Part shown: positions 11,020 through 22,300 of the stretch, one piece after another
Layout of the letters: each line of letters starts with the position of its first letter
How positions within the stretch are numbered: the stretch's first letter is position 1
Source: Dendrobium chrysotoxum
Lineage: Eukaryota; Streptophyta; Magnoliopsida; Asparagales; Orchidaceae
DNA length: 64,000 nt
Direction: 5' to 3'
Assembly (NCBI GenBank): GCA_019925795.1
Contig: CM034298.1
Coordinates: 25,101,556 to 25,165,555 of the forward strand
The notes under the pieces: model-generated
Databases searched by the model: none
The model's input: the letters and a program-made list of their open reading frames with translations, nothing else
What the model was told of the DNA's origin: nothing
Translations under genes and position numbers: made by a program

Positions 11020-11339
11020 TAGTAGACCCCTTGGATCATTGCCCAATAATACTAAAATAAACCCAATGGAAAAAAGAAAAGGATCTTAGTGTAAATCACT
11101 TGAGGAGTGGTAATGATACACCCTAGCTAAATTGATAAATCTAGGCAAGTCTAGCTAAAGACTATAAACTTAGTGCTGCTTAAGAGACAACCCATTTTTA
11201 TTTCCTTATCTTATGTGATTTATTTTTTTATTAATAACTATTTGTGATATATTATTTCTAACTATTATTAATTCTTGATTTTGATTAAGTTATGATATGT
11301 TTCTTGAGAAAAACAATTATTGTGCTAAAATTGAACTTG

Positions 11340-11900
11340 TGCCTCAAGGCTAGGATTTGAAGCATCACAACATTTACTTGTTAAGTGTTGCAACATTTAA
11401 ACCTAGTATCACAGTGCTGAGCTCTCAGGAAAATTCACTATATTATACTACGGTGATGTTGTATCTATGAACACCTCAGCACTATGAGAACTTTGTTGAG
11501 CACCTTGGTGCTTCCTCTTCAACTGCTGCAGTATTAGATTTTTTATTTCTACTACATTTATGGTAGTTTAATTGACCAACTGTATTATCAACATTATTAC
11601 AAGCACCATTATGTTAAGTCAAAATTATTATTAATTCAGTTGAAGCACCACAATGGCTATCTTTAGTAATGTCGTGATGCTTATATGTGTCAAACGCCAT
11701 AATAATTACCCAATCAAAAAGATGGTACTTTTATTTCCAATGGTAAGCACTGCAATTGTACGCATCATGTATCGTTACATCATCTATCATTTGTCTTATT
11801 TGTCATTTTTATATTTTTAGCACTATAATGCTGATCTCTTTAATGGCGTAGCGCTCATCTTTTTTATAAATAGGAACCTGTATTTTTCAATTATTTCACT
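11340..11900 (+). promoter_or_regulatory. Motif-rich leader upstream of the J1 3' ORF
   Basis: This 0.55-kb non-coding leader contains many GCAC/GTGC-type words, often arranged as imperfect palindromes such as AGCACCTTGGTGCT and GTAGCGCTCATC. The same word family fills the J LTR (15130-15620 and 53160-53640). CAGTGCTGAGCTCTCAGG in the leader also resembles GCACTAGAGCCTCAGG in the LTR. The sharing of motifs between leader and LTR parallels the copia elements here. The motif is looser than in the copia family, so confidence is moderate. Confidence 0.45.
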
Positions 11901-11962
11901 ACATTTTCACTCTTCTTTTTTTTTTTTGATCTTTACATTTTTTAGTCTTTTTCTTATGTGAT

Positions 11963-13123
11963 ATGGCTCCTAAAATATTTGGCAAGAAGAGATCTTCCTC
12001 CTATTATAAGAGAAAATTCATATCTATTGAGGCTGAGTCAAGATTTGGGGAGTTATTGGTTAACTAGAAGTTAATCCTAGAGTGTGGCTTTCAAAACCAA
12101 AGTTTCCCAGTCATGCAAACCTTTGTAAATTAGGGTTGGGAGCATTTCTATGAGGAAACCTTTTCCATCCTTATGAATGCGATAAGTGAATTTCTTGCCA
12201 GTGGCAAAGAATTGGTTGAAAATGTGTTGTGTGAGGGGTAGGTGGGTACCTTTTGATTCTATTTCTATTAATCACCTCTATGAGCTTCAAAATTTTGAGT
12301 TTGATGAGTATACTACTTACTTTGGAATTCCCATTGATCCTGATGAAATCTTAAGAGTGTTGTGTAGACAAAAACAGTGGAATGAGTTGGAAGAAGAGAG
12401 AAAATAAAAATATTAATTTTCCTGCATCATTTCTTACCAAAACTTCTAAAGCTGGCATTATTTTATTTCCTCTTGCCATTTGCCAAGTAGAAACATTAGT
12501 GAAGTTTCCCAGGGCCATGCTCTGGTTAACTATTCTATTCAGGCGGGTTACTTAATAGGTCTAGCAAAATTCATATACTCTTCTTTGACTTATATCATCA
12601 GGGGCACTACTTTTGTGTGTTTGGGGGCACCCTTCTCTAATTTATGGCTTGTATGTTAATGTTGGTGTGAGGGGGGACCTTACTAAGGAACAACTTTTTC
12701 CTATTTTTTCCCTTACCAAAACAAACAAGTTTTGAGTTATAAAAAGGTAGGAGGAGTTGTGATGAGGGAGGTCCCAATGAGCCCAGATCATCAAGTAGGT
12801 TTGATAATAGTAGTAGAAATAGGAGTTTTAGGACTCCTAAGGCATTAGGAGATTAGGTGGATGAATTGAGAGAGAGAATGGACTTGGTTATTGTCTTTTG
12901 TGAGGTAAGTAGGGGGTGGTAGTCTCATTAGTCTGGTATGTAGGAAAAGCAATATCACTACCAAATCGAATTCAATGAGGCTTTGATAGGGATGTTTAGG
13001 AGGTGTCCCTTTGTGGAAAATATTGACCAACAATAGTTCCCTATTACTTTAGAATACTAGTCCTTTGTTTGGGCCCGACTTGATGATGATGAAGAGGAGG
13101 AGGATCAAGACTCTGAGGGTTAG
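11963..13123 (+). pseudogene. Decayed 3' ORF of gypsy J1, putative plant transposon-protein domain
   Basis: The ATG at 11963 opens MAPKIFGKKRSSS, then ISIEAESRFGELL, a typical start of the plant proteins carrying the putative plant transposon-protein domain (I recall Pfam PF20167). Stops at codons 35 and 55 and a frameshift near 12230 break it. The frame then gives VRGRWVPFDSISINHLY, matching the diagnostic V-R-G-x-W-V-x-F-S/D-x-x-x-I-N segment, and later KFPRAMLWL and IRGTTFVCLGAPF. The end is strongly acidic (DDDEEEED) before TAG at 13121. Function is not established for the family. It lies where other Athila elements carry an env-like ORF, but I see no signal peptide or membrane span. The third ORF of copia element B is of the same general type. 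Confidence 0.6.
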
Positions 13124-13205
13124 GAGTCATTTTTTGTGTCATTTTTATTTGGTTGTTCTTGGCCTGGTCGAGAGTATAAAGTTGGAGTTTTCTATTTTTT
13201 TTATA

Positions 13206-13250
<45 letters not shown>
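13206..13250. repeat. (TA)n microsatellite
   Basis: An uninterrupted run of about twenty TA dinucleotides lies just past the J1 3' ORF. It has no coding value. Confidence 0.97.
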
Positions 13251-13251
<1 letters not shown>

Positions 13252-15030
13252 TTTTACTTTGCGAGATATCCAAGTGATGTTGTGATGTGGTGATGTATTG
13301 TGATGTTTTGTGATGGCCATGAGAGCCATTATGGATTATGATGGAGATTGATCATGGGAGTGGTGCCTCAGGCACTAGTTATCTTCTTTACTATTTTTAG
13401 TAGATTATATTCATTGCCTTGAGCTTTATATCATTCTATAAAAAGGCATATTTTATTTCATATTACCTTTCCTTTATTCTAGTGTAATGTGTTATAGTAT
13501 TCACAAATAATTTAAATTCCCAATTATGCTTAAACTGTTCTCTATAGATACTTGAACTTTGACTATTTATTTAGCAAAAATTAAAATAACAATTTAAAAT
13601 TTTATAAAATTAGGATAATAATAAAATTGTAGATGATAGTTTGTATGAACAATGAATAATAATTCATAATTTGAAAAGTTTTTTAATTAACTAATATAAA
13701 TCAGTTAAGCTATTAATTTGATTTGAATTTAGAAGTTATATACTAATACATTGACTACTGAATTGTAAAATGAATAATTAAGTTTAAGAAAAATATGTCG
13801 ATATATTAATTTGGAAGATCATAGTAAATTTGAAAAATGGAATTAGTGATCTTATTGAATCCTTACATTAAATCAATTAGGATTACAAGCGGATAAAGGA
13901 AATATGATATTCAAAATCAATAAATATGTACTCCACAAAGTACGAAAGAATGAAATTTATGAAAAATTCTGAAAGAGATATGTGAAAGGAGATAGATGAG
14001 TACATTCAAAAATTGGTATCATTTGAAACTTTAAGTTCAAATGCATCCTAATAAAAAGGACAAGGTAACTAGTACATGTGATGGTGCACTAATAAACTTC
14101 TAATTTAACTACAAGCATAACTAATCTCTAAGTTATATTATTCATTACTAAAGTTAGAAGTTAATTTTACACTTATATATATAGTGGATAGATTCAATTC
14201 AAGCAATAGTATGGGTGATTAATTGGGATAATTATTATGAATTTTAAATTAGAATTATAACTTTGTTCATTCTAAATTACTTTTAGACTATGATATATTA
14301 TCTTATATTTTAGTAATTTTAATTTATCAAATTTTATTTTTACTATTAAGTGACCAATAGGTGATTTTTACCATTGCTTGAGAATAAGTAGGGGTGTCAA
14401 AAATGGACACGACCCGAAACCTAACCTGGAAAAATTCAAGTTTATCAACCCATTTAAGAAACGGGTTGGGTCCGAGTTTAATTTTTTGACCCGTTTGAAA
14501 AAAGGAACGGGTTCGGGTTGACCCGAAAACTTATGGGTTAACTCGAATTGACTTTCTTTTAATCCCACATGACCTATCTCATCACTCTATCATGTTGCTT
14601 TATCGCTTGGGGTCGCATCAACTATTCCTCCCACGCTGCTACAGTGCAGCTGCCACTGTTGAAGGATTGAAGCCAGCGGTAGCACAAAGAGCTAAAGACT
14701 TCCAGTACCATCCCACCCATGAGCTGCCACTGCCGATGCCATTTCGCTCGCAAGTTATGGCTGCCGCTTCCGCCGTCCTGCCTGAGATGCTGTTGCCAGC
14801 CTACTTGAGAGCCAAAGACGGCTGCCGTCCCTCCCTTGTGGGTTAGGTCTAGTCAACCCGGTAACCCATACAGGTCAGGTCCGGGTTGACAATCCTGACC
14901 CTTTTATAAAATTTGGTCGGGTTAGTGTTGACTCTTTAAGGTCGGGTCAAGTCTGGTTTGACCTAAACCCGACCCATTAACCAAAATTAACACCCCTAAG
15001 AATAAGCAAGAGTTTAGGCTAGGGGAAATT
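13251..15030 (+). other. J1 spacer between 3' ORF and LTR
   Basis: From about 13500 the sequence is alignable by eye with 52165-53058 of J2. Shared phrases include TATAGATACTTG, GATGATAGTTTG and GTGATGGTGCACTAATAAA. J2 lacks the 610-bp hAT insertion. The spacer ends in a purine-rich stretch AGGCTAGGGGAAATT (15017-15030), which is the likely polypurine tract before the LTR. No ORF is credible. Confidence 0.6.
14389..14998. mobile_element. Non-autonomous hAT element, 610 bp, with 8-bp TSD
   Basis: The ends TAGGGGTGTCAA and TTAACACCCCTA are 12-bp terminal inverted repeats with one mismatch. They are flanked by perfect AGAATAAG duplications at 14381-14388 and 14999-15006. TAGGGGTG termini and 8-bp TSDs are typical of plant hAT transposons. 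The homologous site in J2 (about 53035) is empty, which supports insertion. Subterminal GGGTCGGGTT/ACCCGACC words are repeated. The centre (about 14620-14840) is GC-rich and unlike the ends, with an 84-codon ORF of unknown relation. No transposase is present. Confidence 0.92.
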
Positions 15031-15862
15031 TGGTAAGTGTAAATTATATACTATTTATTATATTTAGATTTGATAAAAATATATTATTTAAGTTGTATTT
15101 TTATAGGAAATGTATCAGAAAAGGAAAAAGTTATAAGTGCTGAACAACATCGTAGTGTCATCAGATAAAGCACCGTATTATTATGATGAACAAAGGTGGG
15201 GTGCTAATTCAGACATTGCAATGCTGGTTTCTCTTTTTTTTTAGTGCCACAGCAACGCTAAGGTTAGCATTGTAGCATAACATATCACCGTTGCACCAAA
15301 ATTTAGTATCATAGCACTAGAGCCTCAGGAAAATGAGTGTTAGTGTGCTGCATCTTGTAACGCCTCAGCGGTAAAAGTCACATTCAAGTGCTGCAGTGCT
15401 CAAATTTTGAAGCATCATGGAGGAGCAGCTGTCTAGATGAAAAGTTGTGCCAACGCAGCCAAATGACATACTGGTTTAACCATTAACCGTGCCAGGTCAG
15501 CTAGCACCATAATGGAACAAGCATTATAATATTTCGGTGTTAGTTAATTTTATGCCGTGGTGCCACCTTTTCAAGTGCTGTGGTGCTTGAGCCCATGAAG
15601 TGCTTAGGCACTATAAATAGTTTTTAGTTCTATTGTTTAGGGAGTTTTATCACTTGAGCCAAAATTTGTAATTTTTAGTGTGTTTCTTTAGTGTCCCTTA
15701 GAATAAAGTCTAAGGGAGGCTAGGGGAGTGCAAAATACCTGTATTGGGAGATCTTAGCCTATCTTGTGAGGGAAACTCTTTTATTAGAGAATGAATGAAT
15801 GTGATGAAGATCAATTGATCATTCAGAATAATAATTTTCTTATTATTTCCCTTATATCTCTT
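15031..15862 (+). repeat. LTR of gypsy J1, left part (split by element B)
   Basis: It begins TGGTAAGTGTAAATTAT right after a purine tract. The J2 LTR begins TGTTAAGTGTAAATTAT at 53059. It carries numerous GCAC...GTGC words (about 15130-15620), then a conserved CACTATAAATAG TATA-like site at about 15610. Element B cuts it at 15863 and it resumes at 27438. Confidence 0.7.
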
Positions 15863-16121
15863 CTTTGTGTTGCAAATCTAGTTTTTATGATGACAAACAT
15901 GTGTCTATTGTGTTTTGCTTAGCTAACCCGTTTCAGGCACAAAAGATCACAAGCAACTCAAGCCAACTCAAGATCGGGTCCAAGTGTGTCCAATGTAATA
16001 TTTTCCTTTTTCTTGAGTCAATTGTAATGTAACTGATCCCCTAGCTAAGTAACCTTGCACACACACACATTCAGGGGGAGAGCTTGAGTGAATTAGAGTT
16101 TCTGTTCAAGTTTTTGTTCAG

Positions 16122-16785
16122 ATCGTCCTAGATGATAGTCACATCGTCCTGGATGATAAGGTAAAAATAGAAACCCTAATTAGGGCGACCAAGTTAAGAG
16201 GGTCTGATTAAGCAGATCATCCTAGACGATCTTTGGATCGTACAGGACAATATGCTCAAATCAGAAATTCTCAGCCGCCAGATCAAGTTAGGCAAGTTCT
16301 TATTTTTAGATACTTGGTCTGATCGTCCCGGACGATACGTGTATCATCCTGGACGATCCAGTACAATCATGCCTAAATTAGTCTAGTAATTGAGGAAAGT
16401 AATTAATACTTGATTGATACGATCATATCATCCTGGACGATCGCAGGATCATCCCGGACGATCTTGATGCCTAGTGCATTTCAGCTGTACGACCTGAACT
16501 GTATTCAGGATGATTTTGGCACTTTTTGAACTAATCATACAGGATGATATACCTATAATCCTGGATGATTAAGTCATTTTTCAGTCAAGTTTCTCTGGAC
16601 GACCCGAACTGTCCTCTGGATAAAATTTCTCAATTTACACTAATCGTCCCGGACGATCGCAGGATCGTATGTGATGATATGAACAACTTTTTGAACTGAA
16701 CGTCCAGAAGAGCCAAATCGTCCAGGCTGAATCAGCTGATTTTGAACTGATCGTACAGGACGATCTATAGATCGTCCTGAATGAT
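16122..16785 (+). promoter_or_regulatory. U3 palindrome array of element B (5' LTR)
   Basis: Seven pairs of ATCGTCC-N-GGACGAT-type 15-mers are visible. Starts within pairs differ by 21 bp, for example 16122/16143 and 16750/16771. The 6-bp spacers (AGTCAC, CTTTGG, ACGTGT, CGCAGG, ATACCT, CTATAG) show no common sequence, so spacing and not spacer sequence is conserved. Two CpGs per unit are often decayed to CA or TG. Confidence 0.82.
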
Positions 16786-16828
16786 CTTGGCCGACCAGTT
16801 AAGATTTAGGGCTATTTTTGAGCCCTCA

Positions 16829-16836
16829 TATAAAAT
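16829..16836 (+). promoter_or_regulatory. TATA box of element B 5' LTR
   Basis: TATAAAAT follows the conserved GAGCCCTCA and lies just downstream of the palindrome cluster. The 3' LTR copy has TATAAAAG at about 26749. In A and C the site has decayed to TTTAAAAG. Confidence 0.65.
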
Positions 16837-17053
16837 ATGTTTTTCTTTGTTAAGAAAAAATCTTTTGCCACTTTCCTGTCTAGAGAAACCCTAGAGAGAG
16901 AGAGAGTTTGGGATAGAGAGAGAGAGGATCTTGTGAGGGGGAGTTAGTGAGGGATTCACTAAGGTTGCTCCAAGCACGGATCAGAGTCGTCTTCTCCGCT
17001 CGTCGTCTTTCGTCTAGTTGGTGTTCATCTTGGAAGGATCATCGCAAGAAGAT

Positions 17054-17215
17054 CCAGGTTCTCTGCCCGCTTCAGGTTGAAGCAAAAGGAGTCTGGGTTC
17101 TCTGCCCGCTTCAGGAGGAAGCAAAAGGAGGTCAGGTTCTCTGCCTCACCGGGTGGTGGAAAGGAGGTTCTTATACAGGCTTCTCCGCCTTGCTGTGGGA
17201 GAAAAAGGAGAGTCA
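17054..17215 (+). repeat. Tandem hairpin units in R/U5 of element B
   Basis: Units of about 40 bp open with GGTTCTCTGCC and carry a small inverted repeat: GCTTC-AGGTT-GAAGC, GCTTC-AGGAG-GAAGC, a CCTCACC/GGTGG form and a CTTCTCC/GGGAGAA form. Each is followed by AAAAGGAG-like purines. The same series occurs in every LTR of this family. In the I and G LTRs the arms differ but still pair. These are probably structured elements of the RNA leader. Confidence 0.65.
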
Positions 17216-17519
17216 CTTTGTGTTTAGTGCAATACCCGGAGGGGAGGCTCCGGGGAGTGGACGTAGGTCAAGTTGACCGAACCACTATAAAATCTGGTTT
17301 GCTTTTTTGATTCTGTTTTGCACTTTACTTTTCTGATATAAACTGCTTGGGTGAATATCTGTGATTGATCTTTTCGTTCTTATTTAGTTATTTCCACTGC
17401 TAAGTATCAAAAATATTTTTATTGTTATCGTGAAATTTTTAAATAACCAATTCACCCCCCCTCTTGGTTAGCCTCGGGACTAGTTCACTAGGGCTTAACA
17501 TCCCTATCGAACTTTCAAG

Positions 17520-17531
17520 TGGTATCAGAGC
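17520..17531 (+). promoter_or_regulatory. Primer-binding site of element B
   Basis: TGGTATCAGAGC, two bases after the 5' LTR, is complementary to the 3' end of plant initiator-methionine tRNA. That is the standard primer of plant copia elements. Confidence 0.97.
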
Positions 17532-17575
17532 GGGATTCATAAAATCTAGTTTTGAAAAACTTTTGAATTTGATCC

Positions 17576-19387
17576 ATGGTTAACTGTAACAATCGTAATA
17601 CTGCTGAAGGTTATTCTATTACAAGACCACAGTTGTTTGATAACATTCCTTTTGATTTTTGGAAAACACGCATGTCTACTTTTCTTCAGTCTATTGATTA
17701 TCATATGTGGATGTTAGTTAAGGATGGCTATGAAGCACCACATAGAATTGTTAATGGTATTAAAACTGAACTGCCCTTTGCAGATTGGACTTTTGATGAT
17801 CGTGATTTAGCACAGTTAAATGAAAAATGTTTGAACTGTTTTTTTTGTGCTTTAAAATCTGAAGACTATATGCGTGTTTCTACTTGTACAATGGGTAAAG
17901 AAATCTGGGATAGATTATGTATAACATATGAGGGTACAACTGAGGTCAAACAGTCTAGGTTAAACATCTTGTTACATGATAACGAACTTTTTCGCATGAA
18001 ACCTAGTGAGACTATTTCATAAATGTACACAAGGTTCACTCAAATCGTCACCTCTTTGCATGCTCTAGGTAGAGAACTTACAAACTACGAAAGAGTGAAC
18101 AAAATTCTTAGATGTTTGCCTTCTTCATACGATGCTAAGATTACTGCGATCACTGAATCTAAAGATTTAAATACTTACTCTATTGACAACTTACTTGGAT
18201 CACTCATTGCTTACGAGCAAGGGGTGAACCAAAGGCAACTTGATGCAGGTGAACGAAAGAAGGAGAAAATAGTGTCACTGAAGGCCAACGAGAGTGATTC
18301 TAGTTCTTCTGGGTCTGATAGCGATGATGTTTCCTTAATCACTAGGTAATTCAAAAGCTTTCTAAGGAAGAAACATAAGAACAATCAGAAGTGGAACAAG
18401 GGTAAGTCCAGTAAAAATTTTAAGGGTTCATTTGATACTATTTGTTTTGAATGCAGGAAGCCTGGACATATTAAGGCTGATTGTCTTACACTTAAAGCTC
18501 ATCCAAGCAAGGAGAAGGGTGAGGAGAAACACAAGTTCAGAAAGGACAAGAAGTGAATTCAGAAGGTGTTCTGGGCAGACTCTGCATCCGACTCCTCAGA
18601 GACCGAAGCTGAAGAGGAGGAAACAAATTTGTGTCTGATGGCTGATGATCACCCTGGTCAGTCGGACCAAGAAATGGTATGTGAGCTTACTTATGATCAA
18701 TTATTTGAAGTTTCTAAAAAAATTCATACATCGTATAGGAAGCTTAAGAAAACTCATACTAGTTTAAAATTAGATTATTTGACTTTGCAAAAAGAGCATG
18801 ATGTGTTAATTAAAGATCATTCCACTGTTGATTCCAATCACATGTCTTTGCTTGATGAATTCGATGAGTTGAACAAAAAATATTCTGATTTAGTTTCTGA
18901 GCATGATTCTTTGAAAACATTGCTTGTTGAATTAGAAATTGCTTTTAAGAAATTGATTGATATGGCATGTGATTTAGAAAGTAATGAAAGTTCAAGAACT
19001 TTTGAAATTGCAAGTTTAAATAAACATATTGAGTTTTTGAAAGTGAAAATCAGTGCTTTTGAGAAAAACCAAACACCACCTACTTTTGAATAATTTTATG
19101 CACCGCCACCTTTTGAAAAATCTGTTAGAAATTCATCAAAGCATGTTTCATACACATCTAGTAAGAGGCACTATCACTCACGACATTTAGTTAATCCTTT
19201 TCCTGGTGTTAGATGTTTTTCATGTGGCATGTTAGGACACATTTCTCACACCTGCACTGTTCACCATAGTACACATTGGGTGTGGAGACCCAAATTGCCT
19301 GTTTCACAGCACAGCACGCATGCATTGCATTCTAATTTTCATAAGAAGGAACCCAAACCTGTTTGGGTTCCTAAGACTGACATTCGA
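17576..19387 (+). pseudogene. gag of element B (UBN2-type gag, two CCHC knuckles, coiled coil)
   Basis: The ATG at 17576 is the first in the leader and opens MVNCNNRNTAEGYS. The N-terminal copia-type gag domain follows (FDFWKTRMSTFL, the LNxKCLNCFFCALK stretch, and the region around 17930-18060). The first zinc knuckle CFECRKPGHIKADC is at 18443-18484. An acidic/basic linker precedes a roughly 170-residue coiled coil (about 18690-19085) with heptad-like leucines. The second knuckle CFSCGMLGHISHTC is at 19214-19255. In-frame stops sit at 18020 (TAA), 18347 (TAG), 18554 (TGA) and 19091 (TAA), then TGA at 19388. The TAG at 18347 corresponds to CAG in E, consistent with C-to-T decay. Confidence 0.92.
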
Positions 19388-19398
19388 TGATTTTGTAG

Positions 19399-22300
19399 GT
19401 GTGCTCTCACATAAGACCTCGTGAGAGCATGTGGTACCTAGACAACGGATGTTCCAGACACATGATTGGAGATGCAAAATAGTTTATTTCGCTGGAGGCC
19501 AGAGCTGGAGGCAAGGTTACACTTGGAGACAACACCACCAGGAAGGTGGTAAGCTCAAGTATAATTGGTGATTCAAAGAATTTTATCATTGATAATATTT
19601 TGCTTGTAGATGGACTGAAACATAACTTGTTGAGTATCAGTCAACTTTATGACAAAGCATACAACATCAAATTCTTGCCCACTGGCTGCATTTTAAGCTT
19701 AAATGATAAAGTTGTTTTGCAAGGGCAAAGGATCAATAACGTCTACAAGCTGGATGTAAGTTGCATTAAATCTGAGAATTCAATTTGCTTAAAAACTGCT
19801 GCTGATGAGTCTTGGTTATGGCATAGGAGATTGTGTCATGCTAGTATGAAAACCCTTAGAAGAGTCACCCAAAAGGACTTAGTTAGAGGTGTGCCCAAGC
19901 TTAAGTTCACTAAGGATCACCTGTGTGATGCTTGTCAGTTAGGGAAGAAAGTACAGTCCTCCTTTCACTCTGTTAAGGACATTAGCACATCTAGACCTTT
20001 AGAAGTTCTTCACATGGACCTCTTTGGACCCATTAGCACTGCCAGCTTAGGGGGGAGAGTCTATGGGTTTGTGATTGTAGATGATTATTCGAGGTTCACT
20101 TGGGTTAAATTTTTGTCACATAAATCTGAGTCATTTGATGAGTTTAGATCTTTCTCTACTTGTATTAAGAAGAAGTTAGGATGTGAGATTATTACCATCC
20201 ATAGCGATCATGGAGGGGAGTTTGAAAATGAAAGATTTAGAAGTTTTTGTGAGGAGCAAGGGATTAGTCACAACGTTTCAGCTCCTAGGACCCCTCAGCA
20301 GAACGGGGTAGCTGAAAGGAAGAACAGGACCTTAGTGGAAGCTGCTTGAGCCATGCTTGCCGAGTATTCACTTCCAAAATACTTTTGGGCTGAAGCGGTG
20401 AACACTGCCTGTTATGTGCTGAATAGGGTGAATGTGAGAGTCAAACTGAACAAGACACCTTATGAGATCATTAAGGGTAGAACACCAAATCTGTCCCACC
20501 TCCATGTCTTTGGCTGTAAGGTTTTCATTCTGAACAACGGGAAGTCACCCTTAGGAAAATTTGACCCCAAATCTGATGAAGGAGTGTTCTTAGGATATTC
20601 TAGTGTGGGGAAATCTTTTAGGGTGTTCAATAAGAGGACTTTGGTGGTGGAGGAGACAACCCATGTTATGTTTGATGAATCTGATCCTAAGGAGTCTAGA
20701 TCTGAAGTAGAAGATGAAGAGATTGTTGAGGTTACCCAAGGGATTGGAAATGCAAATCTGGAGGAAAGGGTAGAACCTCAAACCACACTGCCTAGAGATT
20801 GGAGATATTCTTCGAGTCATCCTAAAGAACTGATCTTAGGAGACCCTTCTGAAGGTGTTAGGACTAGGCATGGACTTAGGAAGGAAGTGAACCATTCTAC
20901 CTTTATTTCAATGACTGAACCCACCAACATCAATCAAGCCCTGTCGGATGAGTTTTGAATCTTAGCTTTGCAGAAAGAATTGAATCAATTTGTAAGAAAT
21001 GATGTTTGGGAGTTAGTAGAAAGACCTAGAAATCAAAGTATTGTGGGAACCAAGTGGGTCTTTAAGAATAAGATGAATGATTCTGGTGTGGTGGTTAGGA
21101 ATAAGGCAAGATTGGTGGCTAAGGGGTATAATCAGATAGAAGGGATTGATTTTGAGGAGACTTTTGCCCCTGTAGCAAGATTGGAAGCCATTAGGGTGCT
21201 ACTAGCCTTTGCCTGTTATTAGGGATTTAATCTATTTCAAATGGATGTCAAGAGTGCCTTTTTGAATGGGGTGATAAAAGAGGATGTTTTTGTAGAATAA
21301 CCCCCAGGTTTTGAGAGTTCCCAATATCCAAATCATATTTATAAATTAAAAAATGCCTTATATGGATTGAAACAGGCACCCAGAGCTTGGTATGAGAGGC
21401 TTAGCACATTCCTGTTAGAAAGAGAGTTAGTTAAGGGGAGCGTAGTCACCACCCTTTTTCTGAGGAGATTAGGGGATGACTTATTCATTGTCTAGATCTA
21501 TGTTGATGATATAATTTTTGGATCTTCTGATAAATATTTATGTGATGAGTTTTCTAAAACCATGAGTAAGGAGTTTGAGATGAGTATGATGGGAGAATTA
21601 TCCTACTTTTTGGGGTTTAGCATAAGGCAGATGGATGATGAAACCTTTCTCAATTAATCTAAATACACTAAGGACATTTTGAAGAAATATAAAATGGAAA
21701 AAGCTAGGCCAATCAATACTCCCATGAGCTCCTCTATTCTGTTAGATAAGGATTCAAGTGGAAAATCTGTTGATCAGAAGAAGTATAGGGGAATAATTGG
21801 ATCACTGCTTTACCTGACTGCTAGCCGACCTGATATTATGTTTAGTGTCTATCTTTGTGCTAGGTTTCAGGCTGATCCTAAAGAGTCCCACCCGACTGCT
21901 GTTAAGAGAATTCTTAGATATTTTTAGGGACCCCAAACCTAGGAATCTGGTACCCTAGGCACAACACCTTTTTTGAGATTATTGGATATTCTGATTCTGA
22001 CTTTGCAGGGTGTAGGGTGGATAGAAAGAGCACCTCTGGTACTTGTCAATTTATAGGACAATCTTTAGTCTCCTGGTCCAATAGAAAATAGAACTCAGTT
22101 GCACTTTTCACTGCTGAAGCTTAGTACATTACCTTAGGGAGTTGTGTGGCCCAAGTTCTTTGGTTGAAGCAACAAGTCTTGGATTTAGGATTACCTGTGA
22201 GCACAATTTCTGTTATGTGTGATAATACTAGTGCCATCTGCATCTCTAAGAATCCAATTCAACATTCTAGGACCAAATACATTGATATAAGGCATCACTT

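Larger units (their letters stand above)
11020..15862 (+). mobile_element. Gypsy element J1 (Athila-like), 3' part; continues at 27438-28060
   Basis: The phrase GCTAAAGACTATAAACTTAGTGCTG followed closely by GACAACCCA at about 11154-11193 is the conserved sequence just after pol in Athila-type gypsy elements. The same landmark stands at about 51969-52002 in J2. Downstream come a motif-rich leader, a decayed 3' ORF (11963-13123), a spacer and an LTR starting at 15031. Gag and pol are missing, so this is a 5'-truncated remnant. Element B interrupts its LTR at 15863 with a perfect 5-bp duplication. A hAT element is inserted in the spacer. Assignment to Athila rests on the landmark and on the J2 pol, not on a phylogeny. 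Confidence 0.72.
15868..17517 (+). repeat. 5' LTR of element B (1650 bp)
   Basis: It runs TGTTGCAAATC...GAACTTTCA. The palindrome cluster at 16122-16785 is followed by TATAAAAT at 16829, a GA-rich stretch, tandem hairpin units (about 17054-17215), CACTATAAAATCTGG (about 17282) and a C7 tract. The likely promoter is the TATA box at 16829, about 40 bp after the last palindrome. The hairpin units would then lie in the transcribed R/U5 leader. Confidence 0.96.

Noticed and set aside
16122..16785. Reading the 21-bp period as evidence of phased 21-nt siRNA
   Set aside because: Phased siRNA registers do not leave a repeated DNA motif, and the spacers are unrelated; the period fits helical phasing better. 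Small RNA data could still be examined.
17520..17531. tRNA gene fragment
   Set aside because: The iMet-like 12-mer is the primer-binding site; no cloverleaf surrounds it.
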